A DNA stretch of 37,513 bases, taken from contig CAMKDH010000002.1 in NCBI GenBank assembly GCA_946411215.1, forward strand, positions 1 through 37,513, given 5' to 3'. The position numbers and the translations under genes are program-made. Below, piece after piece: positions 32,635-37,513 of this stretch. Each line of letters opens with the position of its first letter. Position 1 is the first letter of the stretch. The notes under the pieces are model-generated. The model had not been told where the DNA came from. It did not search any database and was given only the letters and a program-made list of their open reading frames with translations. The stretch is from an uncultured Treponema sp. (GTDB lineage Bacteria > Spirochaetota > Spirochaetia > Treponematales > Treponemataceae).

Positions 32635-32641
32635 TTATCCT

Positions 32642-33277
32642 ATGAGCGAATCCGCAACCGAAACAAAAAGTAAAATTCTCGAAAGTGCAAAAAAGGAATT
32701 TCTGGAAAAAGGCTTTATGAATGCCTCTTTGCGTACAATTGCGTCAAATGCAGGAGTTACTACAGGTGCAATGTACCGTCATTTTAAGGACAAAGATGCC
32801 CTTTTCTGCGCACTGGTAGACGACGCTATTGCCGTAACAACAAAAACAGTTATGCTTGCAGATGTTATGAATCATCAGGATTTGGATAATGTTGTTTCGG
32901 AAAAACATTTTGAAGAAGAAGAAAAACAAACAAACGATCTTTTAAATTATATTTTTGATAATTATGATGCATTTACTTTACTGCTTACAAAATCAGCAGG
33001 AAGTACCCACGAACATTTTCAGGAAGAAATCTGCGATTTATACACAAAAAATTGCGCTCAAACCTTTAACTGGATGTTCCAGAACAAAATTGCAACAAAA
33101 AAAATCGACAAAATGACTGTTCATTTTATAGCATCAACAGTTATAAATGCCTTCGTAGAAATCATCACCCACAAAATGTCAAAAAAAGCAGCCTTTCAGT
33201 ATATCGAAAATATTGAAGAATACACTCGCTACGGAATGATTCACATGATGGGTATTCCGTGTGAGCATCACGAATAA
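32642..33277 (+). CDS. TetR-family transcriptional repressor
   Basis: 211-residue DNA-binding regulator. The N-terminal helix-turn-helix (about 10-55) reads KSKILESAKKEFLEKGF, then ASLRTIASNAGVTTGAMYRHF. The C-terminal ligand domain (about 70-205) is unrelated to any ligand class I can name. ATG 32642 is chosen over an upstream in-frame ATG at 32597, because that one lies between the operators and upstream of the promoter -35. No ribosome site precedes 32642, and the predicted transcript start is at about the same base, so the mRNA may be leaderless. Divergent orientation and three palindromes point to control of the RND operon and of itself. The ZIP gene ends 9 nt past its stop. Confidence 0.93.
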   Translation: MSESATETKSKILESAKKEFLEKGFMNASLRTIASNAGVTTGAMYRHFKDKDALFCALVDDAIAVTTKTVMLADVMNHQDLDNVVSEKHFEEEEKQTNDLLNYIFDNYDAFTLLLTKSAGSTHEHFQEEICDLYTKNCAQTFNWMFQNKIATKKIDKMTVHFIASTVINAFVEIITHKMSKKAAFQYIENIEEYTRYGMIHMMGIPCEHHE

Positions 33278-33286
33278 GAAATCCGT

Positions 33287-34066
33287 TTAACCCAGCGCTA
33301 CATCCAGAATCATCATAAGCGTAAAACCCAGCATAAAGGTAATTGTACCCCAGTTGGAATGTTCGCCTTCTGCCATTTCTGGGACGAGCTCTTCTACTAC
33401 TACATAAATCATAGCACCGGCGGCAAAGCTCAAAAAATATGGGAGCACTGGCATTACTAGGCTTGCAAGAAGAATTGTGAGAAGACCCGCAACTGGTTCT
33501 ACAATTCCGGAAAGAACGCCGTACCAGCAGGCCTTACCTTTTGACAACCCCTTGGAATGAAGCGGCATAGAAATAATTGCACCTTCAGGAAAGTTTTGAA
33601 TTGCAATACCAAGAGCTAAACTTAGCGCGCCTGCTTCGGTAATCTGAGCAGAACCGCTGGCCCATCCAGCATACAAAATACCAACAGCCATTCCTTCCGG
33701 AATATTATGAAGTGTGACGGCAAGCACCATCATCGTAGTTTTTTGAAGACTAGACTTTGGACCTTCCTCTGTTTCATCAAGATGCATATGAGGAACAGTT
33801 TTGTCCAGAATCAAAAGGAAAATCATTCCAAAGCAAAAGCCCACAGCAGCAGGAACAAAGGCAAGCTTTCCGCGGTCGGCAGACATTTCCATAGACGGAA
33901 TAAGAAGACTCCACACAGATGCCGCAATCATAACGCCGGCAGCAAAGCCCGAAAGCATTTTTTGAATACGGGAATCAAGCTCCTTTTTCATAAAGAAAAC
34001 AAGTGCCGAACCAAGAGCAGTACCAAGAAACGGAATTAAAAGTCCTTTTGCGATTATATTAGTCAT
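33287..34066 (-). CDS. ZIP-family divalent metal transporter
   Basis: 259-residue inner-membrane protein with about eight membrane helices. The two metal-binding helices carry LHNIPEGMAVG and IQNFPEGAIIS, the ZIP family signatures. A His-containing loop (PHMHLDETEEG) lies between helices 3 and 4. Bacterial ZIP proteins such as ZupT import zinc, iron or manganese; the metal is not readable here, but the neighbouring feo-type genes make iron possible. ATG 34066 is chosen over ATG 34075: the promoter -10 (34079-34074) overlaps the latter, and the transcript should start at about 34067. It therefore seems leaderless or nearly so. It converges on tetR. Confidence 0.92.
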   Translation of the reverse strand: MTNIIAKGLLIPFLGTALGSALVFFMKKELDSRIQKMLSGFAAGVMIAASVWSLLIPSMEMSADRGKLAFVPAAVGFCFGMIFLLILDKTVPHMHLDETEEGPKSSLQKTTMMVLAVTLHNIPEGMAVGILYAGWASGSAQITEAGALSLALGIAIQNFPEGAIISMPLHSKGLSKGKACWYGVLSGIVEPVAGLLTILLASLVMPVLPYFLSFAAGAMIYVVVEELVPEMAEGEHSNWGTITFMLGFTLMMILDVALG

Positions 34067-34073
34067 ACCTAAC

Positions 34074-34102
34074 ATTATAAAAACAAAGTTTCAGGATGAC
34101 AA
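34074..34102 (-). promoter_or_regulatory. ZIP gene promoter
   Basis: TTGTCA (34102-34097), a 17-bp spacer and a perfect TATAAT (34079-34074) on the minus strand. The -10 ends 7 nt before ATG 34066, which puts the transcript start at the start codon or 1-2 nt before it. Confidence 0.65.
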
Positions 34103-34104
34103 TA

Positions 34105-34476
34105 TTAATTTGAAAGGAGTTTTATTAAAGTATATCCGGCTTTAGAAATTACAGGGGAAAGGTCGTCCCATTCCAGCGGATTTTTTGAACGAACAAGAAC
34201 GGTATTATTTTCGAGTTTTACTGTTGCCCAAACACCTTCTTTTGTGTTCAGGGCATTTTCTACGTGGCGTGCACAATTTGAACAATGCATGCCGTCAACG
34301 GTAAGAATATAAGTGTATGGATAGTGTGATTTGTTTTTATCCTTCACCCGGATTTTTTTGGGAGCAGCATCATGTGTTCCACAGCAGGCAGAGCCGTATT
34401 TTATTCTTTTTATTATGCTGAAGATTGCAAAGATAATTATTGCAATTAAAACAAGTGTGATTATTACTGTTCCCAT
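34105..34476 (-). CDS. FeoB-associated-like membrane protein fused to a heavy-metal-associated (HMA) domain
   Basis: 123 residues. The first ~35 (MGTVIITLVLIAIIIFAIFS, then IIKRIKYGSACCG) look like the small FeoB-associated Cys-rich membrane protein: one membrane helix followed by a basic stretch and a Cys pair. After a lysine-rich linker, residues about 52-120 form an HMA domain with the metal-binding motif GMHCSNC, as in copper chaperones and P-type ATPase N-termini. The fusion places an HMA domain on a Feo accessory protein. ATG 34476 has GGAGG upstream. It follows the feoB remnant in the feo operon. It may deliver or sense Fe or Cu at the membrane; the function is inferred. Confidence 0.8.
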   Translation of the reverse strand: MGTVIITLVLIAIIIFAIFSIIKRIKYGSACCGTHDAAPKKIRVKDKNKSHYPYTYILTVDGMHCSNCARHVENALNTKEGVWATVKLENNTVLVRSKNPLEWDDLSPVISKAGYTLIKLLSN

Positions 34477-34498
34477 AAAACCTCCAGGGATGCCAATG

Positions 34499-34719
34499 TT
34501 ATTTTATAACTTCCCACATTACGCCCATGTTTTTAAATCCGCCTTTTGGCATACAGGCGGCACAGGCTTGTGTTCAAAAGTTCCTTCTTTTTTTTCTACA
34601 GTTTTTCCAGGCCAGTTACCAACATGCTGCTTTAATCCTGTAAGAGCATTAAATAAAGTCGATTTTCCTGAGTTAGGCTGTCCTAAAAGAGCAATTACTG
34701 TTTCGCCGTTTTCTGTCAT
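34499..34719 (-). pseudogene. feoB: feoB remnant: G1 region only, then out-of-frame tail
   Basis: ATG 34719 overlaps the feoA stop (ATGA). The first ~48 codons read as Feo[21 protein letters not shown] (G1 loop), then [17 protein letters not shown]. Homology then breaks, and the frame ends after 66 residues at 34519. In another frame the next bases read [20 protein letters not shown] and stop at 34499, which looks like a Cys-containing C-terminal tail. An intact FeoB has about 600-800 residues, so the rest of the G domain and all membrane helices are missing. The simplest reading is an internal deletion of about 2 kb joining the 5' and 3' ends; a mis-assembly would look the same. Without the membrane domain this cannot transport iron. 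Confidence 0.75.
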
Positions 34720-34946
34720 ACAGCTGCCTCCTCTACTTCAATTCCATCACATTCATTACGATTTAATGCAATCATTGTGTCGCGTGAATACAAAAGAATT
34801 GGTCTTCGTTTTTCATTTTTGATGATTGTAATACTGCAACCAGGAGTTAGCCCGATAGAAGTAATTCTGCTGACAAAACGAGCGTCTCCATTTATTGAAG
34901 CGATTACACCCGTTTCATCCTTTGCGAGTTCTGATAATTTTTTCAT
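34716..34946 (-). CDS. feoA: FeoA-domain protein
   Basis: 76-residue SH3-like cytoplasmic partner of the ferrous iron transporter FeoB. Typical elements are [15 protein letters not shown] at the start, then [19 protein letters not shown], and a C-terminal [18 protein letters not shown]. Length is normal (75-85). ATG 34946 has GAGGAAA 9-15 nt upstream. The stop overlaps the feoB start, indicating translational coupling. It is the first gene of the iron operon and is preceded by a well-formed promoter with inverted repeats. The protein looks intact although its partner FeoB is not. Confidence 0.92.
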   Translation of the reverse strand: MKKLSELAKDETGVIASINGDARFVSRITSIGLTPGCSITIIKNEKRRPILLYSRDTMIALNRNECDGIEVEEAAV

Positions 34947-34966
34947 GGTTTTGTTTCCTCTTAACA

Positions 34967-35021
34967 GTTAGCACAGGCTAACTAATTGATTTATTTTAGT
35001 TAGTTAATACTAACGTGTCAA
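34967..35021 (-). promoter_or_regulatory. feo promoter with two metal-repressor-like inverted repeats
   Basis: TTGACA (35021-35016), 17 bp and TAAAAT (34998-34993) form the promoter; transcription should start near 34987. GTTAGTTAATACTAAC (34999-35014; 6-bp arms, 4-bp centre) sits in the spacer. AGTTAGCACAGGCTAACT (34966-34983; 7-bp arms, 4-bp centre) sits just after the start. The GGCTAACTAA half resembles DtxR/IdeR iron boxes. Repression by an iron-loaded DtxR-type protein is likely but not shown; no such gene is in the window. Confidence 0.7.
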
Positions 35022-35046
35022 GTTAAAGGAAGGGGATTGCGAAGCA

Positions 35047-35120
35047 TGGATTGCCACGTCGTCCTACGGACTCCTCGCAATGACGGTCATTGCGAGGAAC
35101 GAAGTGACGAAGCAATCCAC
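35047..35120. repeat. Palindromic repeat copy E (GTCATT ends inward)
   Basis: TGGATTGCCACGTC...CTCGCAATGAC is followed after one base by GTCATTGCGAGGAACGAAG...GCAATCCAC. Same inverted layout as copy B. It lies 8 nt downstream of the ABC exporter stop at 35129 and upstream of the feo promoter. A partial extra unit (GGATTGCGAAGCA) precedes it at 35034-35046. Confidence 0.9.
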
Positions 35121-35128
35121 GTATTAGA

Positions 35129-36946
35129 TTACAGTTTCCAAGAAACTGCTTCTTTTCTAGAATCAATAAATCTTGCGTAAATTCCACCAAGCTTTACCAG
35201 ATCGTCGTGTTTACCTTGTTCTACAATGCGTCCTTTGTCTATTACAACAATCTGGTCTGCATTGCGGACTGTCTTAAGGCGGTGGGCAATCATAATAACT
35301 GTCTTTTCTTTTGTAAGCTCTTCTATGGCCTGCATGAGATCGCGTTCGTTTTCCGGGTCAACGTTTGCAGTTGCTTCGTCCAGAATGATGATAGGTGAGT
35401 CTTTCATGATGGCACGGGCAATAGAAATACGTTGGCGTTCACCACCACTAAGGCTTGCACCACCTTCGCCGATTACCGTTTCGTAGCCGTCTGGTAAAGC
35501 GCTGATAAAGTCATGACAGCAGGCTTTTTTAGCAGCTGCAATAACTTTTTCCATTGGAGCGTCTGGCTGACCAAAACGGATATTATTTGCGATTGTGTCA
35601 TGGAAAAGGTAAACGTTCTGGAAAACAAAGCTGAAGTTTCTCATGAGGTCGTCCATACTATAGTCACGAACATCTTTTCCGTCGAGAGTGACAGTTCCCT
35701 TGTCTACATCCCAGAAGCGGGAAAGCAGATGACAGAAGGTTGTCTTACCGCCACCACTTGGACCAACAATTGCAGTTGTTGTATGCTCTGGAATTGCAAG
35801 TGAAATATTGTCGATGATTTTCTTTTTGTCGTAGGCAAAGACGATAGAGTCTGCGGTGATAAGAGATTGTCGGGTCAAGCCCGACAATGACACAGGGTCT
35901 TCGCCTGTCAATGACGCAGCGGAATCTGTCATTCCCGTGCTTGACACGGGAATCTTTCCTTCTATATCCATCGTCGGCAATGCAAGAATCTTATTAGCCT
36001 TTTCAACACAAAGATCAACTGTACGAAGCAATGCAGAGAAGTTTCCACCAACGTCCAAAGCATTGAAGAGCATGAAGGCACAAACAAGCATTGTACAGCA
36101 GTCAGCTAAAACCATACTGCCGTTGAGGTAGAAGTAAAGAGAGGCAATCATAATTGCAACGCCACTGAGCTTGGCTACAAGTGACTGAAGATTTGCAAAA
36201 GGAATAAAACGAAGCTCCATTTTTATAAGGCTCTTTACGCGCTTGTTTATAACGTTATTCAAATCCTTACGGCGTTCACCACTGATGTTGTAAGCTTTTA
36301 CTTCTGCAATTCCCTGAATGTATTCAAGAACCTTGCCAACTTCTTCTGTGTCGTCTTTGATTTTTTGATCCTGGATGCCTTTTACAGAAAGACGCAGGAA
36401 CACATTTACAAACTGGAAAAGTGCAAAACCTGCCAAGGCAATAAGTGCAATGCGCCAGTCAAAAATAAACATCATTAATATGATGAACACTGTTTCGAGC
36501 AGTCCTTTGAGAACCATCATTACAACGCGGGTTGCAACGTCGCTGAGTGCTTCCATTGTGTTAGTTGTAACTGATGTAATTTCGCCAAGGCTGTTTTCGT
36601 TGAAGTAACCCATTGGCATGTAGCGCAGGTGTTCTGCAATTTCGATTCGTTTTTTTGCGCAGGTTCTGTAGCCGCCTTCGCACTGCCACATTGCTGTAAA
36701 CTTTGTGGTAATGATGGCACCCAAAACGCTTACACAGATTATTGCAAACGAAATCCAGATTGTACTTTTTTCAAAGGGCTGGCCTTCTACTGCAGTTCCT
36801 ATAACTCCGCGGAGCATTACTGCAACTGCGGCAATTCGCAATGCCATAAAAAAGGCATTTATAATTCCAACTATAATTGAACCGTAAAATTTCTTACGGT
36901 TTTCTTTGTCACAAAATCTAAAAAAGTTTCTTAAAGTTTCGAACAT
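35129..36946 (-). CDS. ABC exporter with fused membrane and ATPase domains (carries a 30-residue repeat insert)
   Basis: 605-residue half-transporter. The membrane domain with six helices covers about 1-300 (e.g. FYGSIIVGIINAFFMALRIAA), and the ATPase covers about 362-600. Walker A is VGPSGGGKTT, the signature SLSGGERQRISIARA, Walker B IIILDEAT, and the switch His is in IAHRLKT. The linker between the domains holds 30 extra residues (about 332-361, KIPVSSTGMTDSAASLTGED onward) encoded by a palindromic repeat. The start is ATG 36946 with AGGAG. The longer frame to 37030 is repeat-derived (CGLPRFARND). It pairs with the exporter gene upstream (37063 onward), probably as a heterodimer. The substrate is unknown. 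Confidence 0.92.
   Translation of the reverse strand: MFETLRNFFRFCDKENRKKFYGSIIVGIINAFFMALRIAAVAVMLRGVIGTAVEGQPFEKSTIWISFAIICVSVLGAIITTKFTAMWQCEGGYRTCAKKRIEIAEHLRYMPMGYFNENSLGEITSVTTNTMEALSDVATRVVMMVLKGLLETVFIILMMFIFDWRIALIALAGFALFQFVNVFLRLSVKGIQDQKIKDDTEEVGKVLEYIQGIAEVKAYNISGERRKDLNNVINKRVKSLIKMELRFIPFANLQSLVAKLSGVAIMIASLYFYLNGSMVLADCCTMLVCAFMLFNALDVGGNFSALLRTVDLCVEKANKILALPTMDIEGKIPVSSTGMTDSAASLTGEDPVSLSGLTRQSLITADSIVFAYDKKKIIDNISLAIPEHTTTAIVGPSGGGKTTFCHLLSRFWDVDKGTVTLDGKDVRDYSMDDLMRNFSFVFQNVYLFHDTIANNIRFGQPDAPMEKVIAAAKKACCHDFISALPDGYETVIGEGGASLSGGERQRISIARAIMKDSPIIILDEATANVDPENERDLMQAIEELTKEKTVIMIAHRLKTVRNADQIVVIDKGRIVEQGKHDDLVKLGGIYARFIDSRKEAVSWKL
35865..35954. repeat. 90-bp palindromic element in frame inside an ABC exporter gene
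   Basis: It starts with GATTGTCGGG, paired with CCCGACAATGAC, and ends with GTCATTCCCGTG, paired with CACGGGAATC. A related middle unit (ACAGGGTCTTCGCCTGTCAA) lies between. Its inward GTCATT/AATGAC and outward GATT/AATC ends mirror copies B and E. Exactly 90 bp adds 30 codons without changing the frame. Confidence 0.85.
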
Positions 36947-36967
36947 ATTTTTCTCCTGATTAGCATC

Positions 36968-37051
36968 GTCATTGCGAGCGAAGCGCGGCAATCCACATAT
37001 GACAATGCATTCTGCTACGTGGATTGCCACGGCCTTCGGCCTCGCAATGAC
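36968..37051. repeat. Palindromic repeat copy F (GTCATT ends outward)
   Basis: GTCATTGCGAGCGAAGCG...GGCAATCCAC faces GTGGATTGCCACGG...CCTCGCAATGAC. It lies 11 nt downstream of the second ABC gene's stop (37063) and before the first exporter's start at 36946. Confidence 0.92.
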
Positions 37052-37062
37052 GGGACGCCTTA

Positions 37063-37513
37063 TTACTCATCCTTTGAATCAATGTGGGCTTTCCACATAT
37101 CAGCGTATAATCCTTTCTGAGCAAGCAGCTCTTCGTGAGTGCCTTCGCTGTCTATTACACCATCCTTAATTACATAAAGCTTGTCTGCATCCTTTACTGT
37201 TGAAAGGCGGTGAGCAATTACAATCAAAGTCTTGCCTTTTACAAGCTGGGCAACTGACTTCTGGATGATTGCTTCGTTTTCGGGGTCGGTGTAGGCTGTG
37301 GCTTCATCAAGAATTACGATTGGCGCATCCTTCATCATGGCACGGGCAATTGCGATTCGTTGACGTTCGCCACCGCTTAAGTGTGCACCGCTTCCACCAA
37401 CGATTGTGTCAAAGCCGTTTTCGAGCGACATGATAAAGTCGTAGCAGCCGGCTTTATTGGCAATCTCTTCTACTTCTGCATCTGTTGCGCCCTGGCGTCC
37501 AAGACGGATATTG
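37063..37513 (-). CDS. ABC exporter ATPase domain, cut by the window edge
   Basis: The C-terminal ~149 residues of an ABC exporter; the gene continues beyond the window, and the frame is open to base 37512 (first visible residues NIRLGRQGATDAEVEEIANK). The signature HLSGGERQRIAIARAMMKDA, Walker B IVILDEAT and the switch His in IAHRLST are present. The Walker A and membrane domain lie outside. The position after Walker B reads ATAYTDPENE, close to the partner's ATANVDPENE. It is the upstream member of a tandem exporter pair, probably co-transcribed with the gene at 35129-36946, with repeat copy F between them. Confidence 0.93.
   Translation of the reverse strand, partial: NIRLGRQGATDAEVEEIANKAGCYDFIMSLENGFDTIVGGSGAHLSGGERQRIAIARAMMKDAPIVILDEATAYTDPENEAIIQKSVAQLVKGKTLIVIAHRLSTVKDADKLYVIKDGVIDSEGTHEELLAQKGLYADMWKAHIDSKDE

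Noticed and set aside
32597-32641. Upstream in-frame ATG of tetR (MKNLTNFDNNV)
   Set aside because: It lies upstream of the TTGACA/-10 of the tetR promoter, has no ribosome site, and adds residues atypical of TetR proteins.
34331-34822. Plus-strand 163-residue frame across the feo region
   Set aside because: It spans the opposite strand of three Feo-related genes with conserved motifs and overlapping stop/start. There is no independent support.
35207-35803. Plus-strand open frames opposite the ABC exporter
   Set aside because: Shadows of the strongly conserved ATPase domain; their translations show no family features.

Overview
The window looks like chromosome from a spirochaete, most likely a gut or rumen Treponema. 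This is inferred from gene content, not from a marker gene. The DNA is AT-rich. Lipoproteins with spirochaete-type lipoboxes are frequent. A cyclophilin-FKBP fusion lipoprotein, a GH10 xylanase with a xylulokinase, and an RND / LolA-like / outer-membrane-protein cassette all fit a plant-polysaccharide-using bacterium with an outer membrane. No rRNA, tRNA, CRISPR array, transposase or phage gene was seen.

Layout. Positions 1-3753 (+): tail of a probable yidC, khpB/jag, a secreted protein of unknown function, a dual-domain prolyl isomerase and metF. Positions 3746-5146 (-): an NSS-family sodium symporter that meets metF tail to tail. Positions 5303-21202 (+): a membrane-anchored solute-binding-like protein, then one uninterrupted 14.6-kb gene for a 4852-residue lipoprotein built of about 25 Ig-like modules and a propeller-like C-terminus. 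It ends at a strong bidirectional terminator. Positions 21244-23019 (-): a small Cys4/transmembrane protein and the GH10 xylanase. Positions 23143-26620 (+): purA, xylB, a terminator and a histidine phosphatase. Positions 26622-27701 (-): a peroxide-response pair, gpx followed by ohrR, behind a near-ideal promoter whose -10 box lies in a perfect palindrome. Positions 27727-32423 (-): RND transporter, LolA-like protein and beta-barrel protein, facing a divergent tetR (32642-33277). Three copies of a 15-bp palindrome lie between them. Positions 33287-34946 (-): ZIP metal transporter, a FeoB-associated/HMA fusion protein, a feoB stub and feoA, behind an iron-box-like control region. Positions 35129-37513 (-): a tandem pair of ABC exporters, the second cut by the window edge.

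The most unusual features are the following. (1) A dispersed palindromic repeat (GTCATTGCGAG...GGCAATCCA) occurs six times. Five copies lie 0-15 nt downstream of a stop codon and one is in the leader of the RND gene. It occurs in two mirror-image arrangements. (2) A related 90-bp element sits in frame inside an ABC transporter gene and adds 30 residues between the membrane domain and the ATPase. A shorter repeat sits in frame inside the beta-barrel gene. (3) The giant Ig-repeat lipoprotein. (4) feoB is reduced to its first ~48 codons while feoA, the FeoB-associated protein and the operators remain. (5) Two clean operator arrays (TetR, OhrR) and a likely metal-repressor array fit closely to their promoters. 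Several genes appear to have leaderless or nearly leaderless transcripts.

Several starts were set downstream of the longest open frame, because the upstream in-frame codons are translations of the palindromic repeats and the real ribosome-binding sites lie further in. All calls are from reading the sequence; no database search was possible.
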